Shown here: in pieces, positions 1 through 7,050 of the stretch
Layout of the letters: each line of letters opens with the position of its first letter
Position numbering within the stretch: the first letter of the stretch is position 1
Source of the DNA: an uncultured Pelagibacteraceae bacterium
GTDB lineage: Bacteria; Pseudomonadota; Alphaproteobacteria; Pelagibacterales; Pelagibacteraceae
Direction: 5' to 3'
Assembly (NCBI GenBank): GCA_902598015.1
Contig: CACJZT010000007.1
Span: 1-59,499, forward strand
DNA: 59,499 bases
Made by a program: the position numbers and the translations under genes
Notes under the pieces: generated by a model
The model's input: the letters and a program-made list of their open reading frames with translations, nothing else
Databases searched by the model: none
What the model was told of the DNA's origin: nothing

Positions 1-246
1 CTTCATGTCCTGCATGATCATCGTGGTCATCATGGTCATCTTTCTTTTTATGTCCATGGTCATCATGATCGTCATGCCCATCTTTCTTTTTATGGTCATG
101 ATCATCGTGGTCGTCTTCTTTATGACCGTCTTTTTTTTTGTGGTCGTGATCATCGTGGTCGTCATGTCCATCTTTCTTTTTATGGTCATGATCATCGTGA
201 TCATCTTCTTTATGGCCATCTTCTTTATGTCCGTGATCATCATGAT
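1..246 (-). repeat. In-frame tandem repeat encoding a His/Asp/Lys-rich loop of ZnuA
   Basis: On the minus strand this stretch encodes repeated blocks such as DDHDHKKKDGH, with variants carrying KED or GH in place of DH. I count 23 histidines in about 82 codons, and the repeat continues past the window edge. Copies differ mostly by silent GAC/GAT and CAC/CAT changes, which suggests the protein pattern is kept while the DNA drifts. The open plus-strand frame over the same bases, rich in Met, Ile, Val and Phe, is only the shadow of this repeat. Confidence 0.9.
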
Positions 247-619
247 CACCAAAAATATTTCGTTCTCTGAATTTTAATTTATTAAGACCTTTAATTTCCA
301 TTAATTCAATTTTTTCAGCTTTTTTTGCAATTGAATCTAATGGTTTTTCCATGAAGTTTTCTAGATCTTCACCTACCCAAAAAATAAGATCAGCCTCTTG
401 TAACATCTTTGCATGAGATGGTTTTAACGGAAATCCATGTGGTGAAGAATATCCATCGACTATTAGGTCTGGTTTAGCAACTCCATCCATCAGATAGCTA
501 GCTAAAGAGTGTATAGGCTTAATTGAAGCTACAACTTTTATTTCTGCTTTTGCTGATGTAAAAAGAGCTAAAAAAGATAATATTGTAATTATTAATGTTG
601 ATTTTTTTAAGTTTTTCAT
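1..619 (-). CDS. znuA: Zinc ABC transporter substrate-binding protein ZnuA (3' end cut by window edge)
   Basis: Periplasmic zinc-capturing protein that hands Zn2+ to ZnuBC. The reading frame starts at an ATG (619-617) and stays open to the window edge, giving 206 codons. Residues 1-25 form a signal peptide (basic start, hydrophobic core, AKA-type end). The mature N terminus shows the cluster A-I pattern: SIKPIHSL (His is the first metal ligand), then SPHGFPLKPSHAK and ADLIFWVGEDLE. From about residue 124 it enters a long His/Asp/Lys/Gly loop, which is the usual mark of zinc-specific members, but here unusually long and still open at the edge. It is divergent from znuC with Zur-like operators between. 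The C-terminal lobe is not in the window. The family call is strong; zinc rather than manganese rests on the His loop and the neighbouring zur. Confidence 0.93.
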   Translation of the reverse strand, partial: MKNLKKSTLIITILSFLALFTSAKAEIKVVASIKPIHSLASYLMDGVAKPDLIVDGYSSPHGFPLKPSHAKMLQEADLIFWVGEDLENFMEKPLDSIAKKAEKIELMEIKGLNKLKFRERNIFGDHDDHGHKEDGHKEDDHDDHDHKKKDGHDDHDDHDHKKKDGHKEDDHDDHDHKKKDGHDDHDDHGHKKKDDHDDHDDHAGHE

Positions 620-637
620 AATTTAATTTAGTGTTAA

Positions 638-672
638 TTGTTATAATATAACATTGTGTAATAATATAACAT
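638..672. promoter_or_regulatory. Two tandem Zur-box-like operators in the znuA/znuC divergent promoter
   Basis: Bases 640-652 read GTTATAATATAAC, a perfect palindrome about its central base and identical to the core of the well-known Zur operator. Bases 658-670 read GTAATAATATAAC, one mismatch from the first. The two sites start 18 bases apart. They sit between the znuA start (619) and the znuC start (692), so one Zur array can shut off both directions when zinc is plentiful. A zur gene lies downstream in the same znuC operon. The palindrome is seen directly; Zur binding is inferred from family knowledge. Confidence 0.85.
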
Positions 673-691
673 TAATAAGTCAAGGTAATAA

Positions 692-1438
692 ATGACAATT
701 GAGAACAATGTATTAGTAAAATTAACTGAAGTTGGATTAAAACAACGGAATAAATGGCTTGTAAAAGGCGTTTCTTTAATTGTTGAAAGAAGAAAGATAG
801 TAACATTAATTGGGCCAAATGGTTCTGGCAAAAGCACAACTGCAAAAATTGCGATAGGACTTCATAAGAATATAGAAGGCAATGTAGAAAAATTTACTGA
901 TAAAATTGGATATGTTCCTCAAAAGATTTCAATTGACTGGACATTGCCACTTAAAGTGAGTGATTTTATGGTTTTAACAGATGAACTCGATGAAGAAAAA
1001 ATAAATGAAGCTTTAAAATTAACGGGTGCAGATCATCTTAAAAACAAGAATTTAGGAAATTTATCTGGTGGAGAATTTCAAAGAGTGCTTCTTGCAAGAG
1101 CAGTTTCAAAAAAACCTGATCTTTTAGTATTGGATGAGCCGGTTCAAGGAGTTGATTTTACTGGGGAGATTGCATTGTATAAATTAATAAAAGAAATAGC
1201 AGATAAATTAAATTGTGGAATTTTATTAATTTCTCATGATTTGCATACTGTTATGACAGCAACAGATCATGTTATTTGTTTAAATGGCCACGTGTGTTGT
1301 TCAGGAACACCAAAAGACGTTGCAATGAATAATGAGTATAAACTGTTATTTGGCGAACAAGCTTCACAAACTCTTTCTATATATGAACATAAGCATGATC
1401 ATGTTCATTCAAATGATGGAGATATAAAAAAAAATTAA
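692..1438 (+). CDS. znuC: Zinc ABC transporter ATP-binding protein ZnuC
   Basis: Cytoplasmic ATPase that drives zinc import through ZnuB. All ABC motifs are present: Walker A GPNGSGKST at residues 41-49, Q-loop Gln at about 77, signature LSGGEFQ at 124-130, Walker B LLVLDE at 144-149 and the switch His in SHDLH at about 182. The C-terminal tail (residues 232-240) is His-rich (EHKHDHVHS), an extra possible metal-binding patch not needed for ATPase function. The start ATG follows an AAGG element. znuB begins on the base after the stop codon. Length (248 aa) is normal. Confidence 0.95.
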   Translation: MTIENNVLVKLTEVGLKQRNKWLVKGVSLIVERRKIVTLIGPNGSGKSTTAKIAIGLHKNIEGNVEKFTDKIGYVPQKISIDWTLPLKVSDFMVLTDELDEEKINEALKLTGADHLKNKNLGNLSGGEFQRVLLARAVSKKPDLLVLDEPVQGVDFTGEIALYKLIKEIADKLNCGILLISHDLHTVMTATDHVICLNGHVCCSGTPKDVAMNNEYKLLFGEQASQTLSIYEHKHDHVHSNDGDIKKN

Positions 1439-2242
1439 ATGTTTGATGATTTTTTTATAAGAGCTTTAATTGCTGGTATAGGTGTTGCTTTTGTAACAGG
1501 TCCTTTGGGCTGCTTTGTAGTTTGGAGAAGATTATCTTATTTCGGAGATACATTAGCACATTCAGCATTACTTGGTGTTACAATGGCATTGGCATTCGAA
1601 ATTAATATAGCAATTTCGATATTTATCATTTCATCAGTAATAGCAATCATATTAGTTAAACTTGAAAAAAATACTAATTTGCCCGGTGATGCTTTACTTG
1701 GTCTTTTAGCTCACTCAGCATTAGCAGTTGGCTTAGTGGTAATTGGTTTTCTCTCATTTATAAGATTTGATGTCATGGGACTATTATTTGGAGACATATT
1801 AGCTGTTAATGTTGATGATTTGATAATTATATGGGGAGGAGGAGCAATAATTTTAATTGTATTAAAAATAATTTGGAAACCTTTATTTGCTTCAACAGTA
1901 AATTATGAACTTGCAGAAGCAGAAGGATTAAATCCTGATAGAGCAAAAGCAATATTTACTATTTTAATGGCAGCAATAATTGCAATTTCTATAAAAATTG
2001 TAGGACTTTTATTAATAACTGGGATGTTAATTATACCAACGGCTATGGCTCGTAACATATCAGATACTCCCAAAAAGATGGTAATTTTTTCTATATGTGG
2101 AGGATTATTATCAGTAATCATGGGTTTATTTTCTTCATTGCAATTCAATACTCCTTCGGGTCCATCTATCATTGCTGCAGCGTTATTATTATTTGTAATA
2201 TCTCTATTTAAAATTAAACAGACGATACAATTGAAAAACTAA
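1439..2242 (+). CDS. znuB: Zinc ABC transporter permease ZnuB
   Basis: Inner-membrane permease of the ABC-3 family, 267 aa with several hydrophobic helices along its length. The N-terminal part carries the typical GPLGCFVVWRRLSYFGDTLAHSALLG segment in pieces (GCFVVWRR, GDTLAHSALLG), and the C-terminal part carries the coupling region AEAEG and the LLLITGMLIIPTA helix. It starts directly after the znuC stop, so translation is probably coupled. Expression should follow the Zur operators upstream of znuC. Confidence 0.94.
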   Translation: MFDDFFIRALIAGIGVAFVTGPLGCFVVWRRLSYFGDTLAHSALLGVTMALAFEINIAISIFIISSVIAIILVKLEKNTNLPGDALLGLLAHSALAVGLVVIGFLSFIRFDVMGLLFGDILAVNVDDLIIIWGGGAIILIVLKIIWKPLFASTVNYELAEAEGLNPDRAKAIFTILMAAIIAISIKIVGLLLITGMLIIPTAMARNISDTPKKMVIFSICGGLLSVIMGLFSSLQFNTPSGPSIIAAALLLFVISLFKIKQTIQLKN

Positions 2243-2266
2243 TGGGAAATTGATAAAAGAAAAACT

Positions 2267-2665
2267 ATGCTTAAACAGGAAACACTATCAAAAAATCAAC
2301 AAATAGTTCTTGATTACATTGAAAAAGTAAATGAGCCCATAAAAGCTTATTCAATTTTACATAATGTGCAAAAAAAAGGTATTAAAGCCCCTCTTCAAGT
2401 TTATAGAGCGCTTGATAAATTGGTTGAAATTGGAAAAATTCACAAAATTGAAAGTAGAAATGCTTTCGTTGCATGTAAAAATTCAAATTGTCAGATCTCA
2501 AAGGCAACAGCATTTTCAATATGTGAAAGCTGTGAAGAAGTAAGTGAAATTAGTGACAGCAAACTTTCAAAATATTTAAAAAATTTTCAAGACAAAGCGG
2601 GTATGAAATTCAATAAATATAATCTTGAATTCTTTGGGCTTTGTAAAAAATGCTCTTTCAAATGA
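2267..2665 (+). CDS. zur: Fur-family zinc uptake regulator Zur
   Basis: Transcriptional repressor of zinc uptake, 132 aa. The N-terminal winged helix includes LQVYRALDKLVEIGKIHKIE, the Fur-type recognition region. The C-terminal dimerisation part holds the two CxxC pairs of the structural zinc site (C86/C89 and C126/C129) and an extra C70/C75 pair; the His-rich stretch of iron-sensing Fur is absent. Placement after znuCB and the Zur-like operators before znuC support Zur over Fur. It overlaps the next gene by an ATGA (2662-2665). Auto-control is likely because zur appears to be in the znuCB transcript. Confidence 0.92.
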   Translation: MLKQETLSKNQQIVLDYIEKVNEPIKAYSILHNVQKKGIKAPLQVYRALDKLVEIGKIHKIESRNAFVACKNSNCQISKATAFSICESCEEVSEISDSKLSKYLKNFQDKAGMKFNKYNLEFFGLCKKCSFK

Positions 2666-3201
2666 AGATCTCCAAAGGAGATAAAATAGAAGAAATTACA
2701 CTTCCAAGAGATGACGGGTCTACATTTAATTTATCAGAAACACATGGAAAGAAAGTTCTTTTAACTTTTTACAGAATAGCTGGATGTAGTTTTTGCAATC
2801 TTAGATTAAACGAAATTAATAAAAGATTTAATGAGTTAGGAAATAATTTTACACATGTTGCAATATTTCACTCGCCGGTTGATAATTTAAGGTCATATAT
2901 GAAAAAACATAACAATTTACCTTTTACTGTACTGGCCGATGAAGATTTTAAATATTTTCAAAAATATGAAATTGAAAGATCAATGATGAAAACATTATCT
3001 GCAATGCTATTTAAATCTCATAAAATAATACCTGCAATGCTAAAGGGATATATTCCTTTAAAAATTAAAGGTCATTTTGATATAGCTGTTACAGATGTTT
3101 TGATAAACGAACAAGGCACAGTAGATGAAGTATACTACGCCAAGAAAGATATAGCCGATCACTTCAGTTTTGAGAAAATTAAAGAATTTGCAACAAGCTA
3201 A
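2662..3201 (+). CDS. Peroxiredoxin-like (AhpC/TSA, thioredoxin-fold) protein
   Basis: Predicted thioredoxin-fold redox protein of 179 aa. I chose the ATG at 2662, which overlaps the zur stop as ATGA, over the in-frame ATG at 2650. Near residues 40-47 is an AGCSFCNL motif with two cysteines (C42, C45) in the position of the peroxiredoxin/thioredoxin active site, followed by FTHVAIFHSPVDNLRSY and LPFTVLADED, the usual pattern of the AhpC/TSA-like group. The rest matches a peroxiredoxin-like fold but not a classical AhpC. No signal peptide, so cytoplasmic. Coupling to zur suggests a role tied to zinc or thiol state; the substrate is unknown. Confidence 0.75.
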   Translation: MKISKGDKIEEITLPRDDGSTFNLSETHGKKVLLTFYRIAGCSFCNLRLNEINKRFNELGNNFTHVAIFHSPVDNLRSYMKKHNNLPFTVLADEDFKYFQKYEIERSMMKTLSAMLFKSHKIIPAMLKGYIPLKIKGHFDIAVTDVLINEQGTVDEVYYAKKDIADHFSFEKIKEFATS

Positions 3202-3207
3202 AAACAG

Positions 3208-3546
3208 ATGTTATTTTTTATTTTTAAAGTTGTAGCAGCAGGTTTAATTGTTGCTTTTTCAAGTTGGTTGGCTGGTCAAAATCCTAAGCTCGCTGGATTT
3301 ATTATTGCTTTACCTTTGGTATCACTAATAGCGATACTGTTTTCGTATTATGAGCATAATGATACAGAGAAAACAGTAATGTTTACAAAAAGTATATTTA
3401 TTGCAGTACCAGCAAGTTATTTATTTTTTGTACCCTTCTTTTTTGCAAAATCATTGAATATGAATTTTTTCATAATTTATATTGCAGGTTTAATATTGCT
3501 AATCGGAGGATATTTTATCCATAAATACATAATTAATTTAATATAA
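3208..3546 (+). CDS. Small four-helix membrane protein (DUF3147-like)
   Basis: Integral membrane protein of 112 aa with about four hydrophobic helices (roughly residues 2-20, 28-48, 58-80 and 86-108). The motif WLAGQNPKLAGFIIALP resembles the DUF3147 group of short bacterial membrane proteins, whose function is not known to me. It lies 6 bases after the peroxiredoxin-like gene and is probably the last gene of the znuCB-zur operon. No catalytic residues can be named. Confidence 0.7.
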   Translation: MLFFIFKVVAAGLIVAFSSWLAGQNPKLAGFIIALPLVSLIAILFSYYEHNDTEKTVMFTKSIFIAVPASYLFFVPFFFAKSLNMNFFIIYIAGLILLIGGYFIHKYIINLI

Positions 3547-3565
3547 AATAATAATTTTAATAAAT

Positions 3566-3584
3566 CTTTAACATAACTGTCATA
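3566..3584 (+). promoter_or_regulatory. Weak Pho-box-like repeat before the arsenate module
   Basis: CTTTAACATAACTGTCATA has a perfect CTGTCAT half site (3577-3583) and a weak half site (CTTTAAC) exactly 11 bases upstream, the spacing of a Pho box. The distance to the ATG at 3605 is only 20 bases, shorter than for the other Pho boxes in this window (about 66-70), so a normal promoter would give an almost leaderless transcript. Treat as a candidate only. Confidence 0.3.
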
Positions 3585-3604
3585 AGTATGAAGAAAGGAG
3601 TTTT

Positions 3605-3826
3605 ATGTTTTTAAAAAAATATCTTAAATGGATAAGCACATTTTTAGTCTTAACAGGAATATTGCTTACAAATTTAAATATATATCCAATTAATATATAT
3701 TTTCATGGTCTTGGTGTAGTCGGTTGGACGATTGCAGGTTTCATCTCAAAAGATAAGGCAATTTTAACAAATTTTGGATTACAAATTCCTTTGTTTGTAA
3801 TTGGTATTTATAAAATTATTTTTTAA
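3605..3826 (+). CDS. Small membrane protein of unknown function upstream of arsC
   Basis: A 73-aa protein with three hydrophobic segments (roughly 10-29, 31-47 and 55-72) and a basic N terminus (KKYLK). A good Shine-Dalgarno (AAGGAG, 3595-3600) supports the start. The stop overlaps the arsC start by one base (TAATG), so the two are probably co-translated. It looks like the small alphaproteobacterial membrane proteins of unknown function (DUF6552-like), but I cannot assign a role. Its place suggests a helper of arsenate handling or a chance operon partner. Confidence 0.7.
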   Translation: MFLKKYLKWISTFLVLTGILLTNLNIYPINIYFHGLGVVGWTIAGFISKDKAILTNFGLQIPLFVIGIYKIIF

Positions 3827-4257
3827 TGAAAAATATTTTATTTGTATGCACAGGAAATTCAGCGAGAAGCATTATCGCTGAGAGTATTATTAATAACGAA
3901 TACTCAAATAAATTTAATGCTTTTAGTGCTGGTAGTAATCCATCTGGAAAAATCAATGAAGATGTTAAAAGTTTTTTAGAAAAAAATAAAAGTTATGATC
4001 TAACTAATTATAGTTCTAAAAACTTTGAAGAATTTATCAATAAAGAATTAAAATTGGATCATGTAATAACAGTATGCAACAACGCAAATAATGAGGTATG
4101 TCCTATTTGGCCTGATAAAAACCAAATTATACATTGGGATATAGAAGATCCGGTAGCTAAACTTCAAAATGCAAATGACGAAGAAAAGCAAATAATCATT
4201 AGAAAAACTTTCAATATTATAAGTAATAAAATTAAAGATTGGATAGATGAAAAATAA
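3826..4257 (+). CDS. arsC: Arsenate reductase ArsC, low-molecular-weight phosphatase fold
   Basis: Reduces arsenate to arsenite in the cytoplasm. The N-terminal P-loop CTGNSAR (C8 to R14) is the CX5R signature of the fold. C84 and C92 correspond to the second and third redox cysteines of the thioredoxin-coupled type, and the DP loop is at D108-P109. Length 143 aa is normal. With all three cysteines it is more likely an arsenate reductase than a protein tyrosine phosphatase. It overlaps the downstream channel gene by 11 bases. No arsR, arsB or acr3 is visible nearby. Confidence 0.9.
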   Translation: MKNILFVCTGNSARSIIAESIINNEYSNKFNAFSAGSNPSGKINEDVKSFLEKNKSYDLTNYSSKNFEEFINKELKLDHVITVCNNANNEVCPIWPDKNQIIHWDIEDPVAKLQNANDEEKQIIIRKTFNIISNKIKDWIDEK

Positions 4258-4906
4258 AAATAGATATTTTCTTTCAGAGTTCATTGGAAGTTGCTTTCTG
4301 GTCATGATCATAGTTGGATCAGGTTTAATGGCAGAAAATCTAACTAATGATATAGCAGTAATGCTAATAGCAAACACATTGGCAACCGGAGCTGGATTGT
4401 TTGTGCTAATAACAGTATTTGCTGATGTATCTGGGGCTCATTTCAATCCATTTGTAAGTATTGCTATGACAATTACAGGAAAGTTAAAAAAAAACCTTCT
4501 ACCCTTTTATATTTCTGCTCAGATACTTGGATGTTTGCTAGGTGTAGCATTAGCTAATTTCTTTTTTGAACATCAGGTTTTTGAATTATCAACAAAGTCA
4601 AGGAGTGGGATTTATATTTTTACTTCTGAAATAGTTGCTACGTTGGGTCTTATTTTAATAATTTTTGGTTCAATGAGATCAGGTAAAATAGCTGTTGCTG
4701 GATCAGTAGGTTTATATATCACTGCTGGTTATTGGTTTACCTCTTCAACTTCTTTTGCAAATCCTGCTGTAACAATAGCAAGAACATTCACAGAGTCGTT
4801 TACTGGTATAAGTTATTTAAACACTCCTTTTTATATAATTGCAGAATTAATTGGTATGTTAATTGCTGTTTATATCGCAAAAAAATTATTCTTAGAAAAA
4901 GATTGA
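4247..4906 (+). CDS. aqpS: Aquaporin-family channel, AqpS-like arsenite exit channel
   Basis: Major intrinsic protein with six membrane helices, 219 aa. The two pore motifs are seen: the first is NPF (67-69) in place of NPA, the second is NPA (172-174) followed by the pore Arg in NPAVTIAR (about 179). In some rhizobial ars operons an aquaglyceroporin, AqpS, replaces the arsenite pump and lets arsenite flow out after ArsC. The direct overlap with arsC supports that role here. Water or glycerol transport cannot be excluded from sequence. Confidence 0.85.
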   Translation: MKNKNRYFLSEFIGSCFLVMIIVGSGLMAENLTNDIAVMLIANTLATGAGLFVLITVFADVSGAHFNPFVSIAMTITGKLKKNLLPFYISAQILGCLLGVALANFFFEHQVFELSTKSRSGIYIFTSEIVATLGLILIIFGSMRSGKIAVAGSVGLYITAGYWFTSSTSFANPAVTIARTFTESFTGISYLNTPFYIIAELIGMLIAVYIAKKLFLEKD

Positions 4907-5388
4907 AAAATTTAAAACTAACAAACAATATTAAATTAATTAATAAAAAATTTAAAAAAGAATTTTATCATTTTTTAAAAACCTCAAACCTTTCAATAGT
5001 AATACCCAAAATTAAGAACAAGTATATTTTGGTTTCACAAAAAAGAATTCCTATAAATCAAATTAATTTTGAGTTTCCATCTGGTATAATTGAAAAACAT
5101 GAAACAGCTTTAATATCTGCTAAAAAAGAATTAATTGAAGAAACAGGATATAAATCAAGAAATAAATTAAGAAAAATTACTTCATTTTATTCTGAACCAG
5201 GTCGACTCACCACTAAAATTACTGGTTTTTTTTGTAATAATCTTATTAAAATTTCAAAGCCTGAAAAAGGAATTAAAATCCACATAGTTTCAGATCATCA
5301 AATAATTAAATTAATTGAGAATGGTAAATTTAACAATGCATCTCATATAGGAATGTATTTGTTTTATAAAAAGAAATACGCTCAATAA
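4903..5388 (+). CDS. Nudix hydrolase (ADP-ribose pyrophosphatase-like)
   Basis: Predicted hydrolase of nucleoside diphosphates linked to another group, 161 aa. The Nudix box spans residues 61-83: G, then E at +6, then the KELIEETG core; the usual Arg of REUXEE is Lys. FEFPSGIIE before it resembles the ADP-ribose pyrophosphatase group. No ATG fits; the best start is a TTG at 4903 that overlaps the aqpS stop (TTGA), which implies coupling. The open frame continues upstream to 4732, but that part overlaps aqpS out of frame and is not credible. The 3' end contains one arm of a hairpin. Confidence 0.8.
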   Translation: MKNLKLTNNIKLINKKFKKEFYHFLKTSNLSIVIPKIKNKYILVSQKRIPINQINFEFPSGIIEKHETALISAKKELIEETGYKSRNKLRKITSFYSEPGRLTTKITGFFCNNLIKISKPEKGIKIHIVSDHQIIKLIENGKFNNASHIGMYLFYKKKYAQ

Positions 5389-5405
5389 TAATACCGAGCG
5401 TATTT
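5365..5405. terminator. Hairpin between the Nudix gene and ppx, terminator on the minus strand
   Basis: AAATACGCTC (5374-5383) pairs perfectly with GAGCGTATTT (5396-5405) across a 12-base loop. Read on the minus strand the stem is followed by CTTTTTATAAAA, a fair U tract, so it can end the ppk-ppx transcript. On the plus strand it is followed by CAGGGG, so it is weak for the ars operon. The left arm lies inside the last codons of the Nudix gene. Confidence 0.65.
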
Positions 5406-5538
5406 CAGGGGTTTAATGTTTACAATTTAATCACAGAAGAATATTACATTTGGATTAAAGATATGTTTCAATAAAATTAAAAATATATTAAAGAAGAAAA
5501 ATCACTAACCTGTAAGTTGTAATAAATTAAATTATATA
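5389..5538. other. Convergent intergenic spacer
   Basis: This 150-base AT-rich spacer separates the Nudix gene and ppx, which face each other. Apart from the right arm of the hairpin I see no ORF, tRNA or repeat in it. Confidence 0.6.
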
Positions 5539-7050
5539 TTAATTATTTGAATAAATTACTCTTGGTTCTAAAAATAATTCTCTCGCCAGAGCTTTAAATC
5601 TTTTTGTGGCTTGTTTAGAAATTATTTCTTGATGTTGTGCTGGAATTTTTAAAAATACAGAGTTGCCTCTTTTATACAATTTAAATTCTTCTAAAAAGAT
5701 AGTTGAAATAGATGTTAGTGAGTGAGCAAATCTTAAGGCTGCACCAACTTGTTTGCTAGAAAAAATTTCATTATTATTTAAAAAAGTTAAATATTCTATT
5801 TTTGGATTGTATTTAATACTGCAGTACCTCCAATAACATGAAAGAGCTATTTGAATTCTTTCTTTATGTGAAAGTCTCAATAAAGGGGTATTTAATGTTT
5901 CTTGAAAAACTAATTCTGCCTTTTGAAAAGCACCTAGTCCCCAATCCATATGACTTAAAACACAAGCTAAATTAAGCAATTTTTCATCAAAATGTTCATT
6001 ACCATCAAATACAGGTTTGATAAATTCATGATACTTTTTGTAGGTTAATCCCAAATCACCTCTCTTCTTCGAAATATATTCTAATGATTTTTCAAAAACT
6101 TGAGAGTTATCAATATTTTTAAAGTAATCTTTTGCTAGAGATCCCTCTCTAATACCGCTTATAGAACAAATTATGTTTTTTGGATTTGTGACTTTCATGA
6201 TCTCATCTAAAATAATAGAGCTATATGGTAGATAAGGTGTTCTAGATTTAGATATATATTCAACTGTTTTTAGTTTTGCTTTATTAAACGATGCTATTTT
6301 TTCTACAAATGATGATATAGTTTCATAATTTACTGAATACTGATGAATTATATGGACAGGATGTTTATTTTGAAACAGATGAAGTTTAAATAAAGCTCTC
6401 CATGTTCCTCCAACTAAATACAAATTTTCAAATTTTTTTTTAGATAACCATTTCTCATCTCTCAAAAGTTGTTTTATATATTTAGAAAGGTTTCTCTTTT
6501 TTACAATTGGATTATTAAGTAGTCTTAAAACACCTAAGGGTAAAGATGTTTTATTAGTAATCAAACCATTTTCAACTCGAGCTAATTCTAAACTACCTCC
6601 ACCAAGATCAGCAACTAACCCATCTACATTATCAAATCCAATTTTTACACCCTCTGCTGAACAAATTGCTTCTTCCTCTCCACTTAAGATTTCTATTTTT
6701 TTTTTAAAAAGGTTTTCTACGTATTCAACAAAGGGTTTTGCATCTGTTGCTTCTCTTAAAACAGCAGTTGCTATTATTTTTAAATTAACAATTTTGGAAA
6801 CATTTAAAATTTCTGAAAATCTCTTCAATACTTTTTGGGCATAATCCACACCAGATTTATGAAGTTTTCTTGACTTATCTAAATTTTTACCAAGTTCACA
6901 AACGGCTTTTTCATTGAAAAAAGGCACACGAGATGAGTTAAAATCTTCATAGATTAACATCCTGATAGAATTGGAACCTATATCAATTACTGCTAATTTA
7001 GCAGGTTTTAATTTCAAATTTTGATTATTTTTTAAAACTTTAATTTCCAC
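5539..7050 (-). CDS. ppx: Exopolyphosphatase / GppA-type phosphatase
   Basis: Removes terminal phosphate from polyphosphate or from pppGpp, 503 aa. The actin-like ATPase fold begins with VIDIGSNSIRML (residues 21-32), contains AVLREATDA and the phosphate-binding DLGGGSLEL, and is followed by the longer C-terminal helical part typical of the full-length Ppx/GppA group. The start is a GTG at 7050, which overlaps the ppk stop by 11 bases, so ppk-ppx is one operon. Ppx and GppA cannot be fully separated from sequence; the ppk neighbour favours Ppx. Confidence 0.92.
   Translation of the reverse strand: MEIKVLKNNQNLKLKPAKLAVIDIGSNSIRMLIYEDFNSSRVPFFNEKAVCELGKNLDKSRKLHKSGVDYAQKVLKRFSEILNVSKIVNLKIIATAVLREATDAKPFVEYVENLFKKKIEILSGEEEAICSAEGVKIGFDNVDGLVADLGGGSLELARVENGLITNKTSLPLGVLRLLNNPIVKKRNLSKYIKQLLRDEKWLSKKKFENLYLVGGTWRALFKLHLFQNKHPVHIIHQYSVNYETISSFVEKIASFNKAKLKTVEYISKSRTPYLPYSSIILDEIMKVTNPKNIICSISGIREGSLAKDYFKNIDNSQVFEKSLEYISKKRGDLGLTYKKYHEFIKPVFDGNEHFDEKLLNLACVLSHMDWGLGAFQKAELVFQETLNTPLLRLSHKERIQIALSCYWRYCSIKYNPKIEYLTFLNNNEIFSSKQVGAALRFAHSLTSISTIFLEEFKLYKRGNSVFLKIPAQHQEIISKQATKRFKALARELFLEPRVIYSNN

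Noticed and set aside
5..277. Plus-strand open frame of 90 codons rich in Met, Ile, Val and Phe
   Set aside because: It is the antisense shadow of the His/Asp/Lys repeat in znuA; its apparent hydrophobic repeats follow from the complement of CAT/GAT codons.
4732..4902. Upstream extension of the Nudix frame overlapping aqpS
   Set aside because: It runs out of frame over conserved aquaporin codons including the NPA region; the translated residues look random. The TTG at 4903 is a better start.
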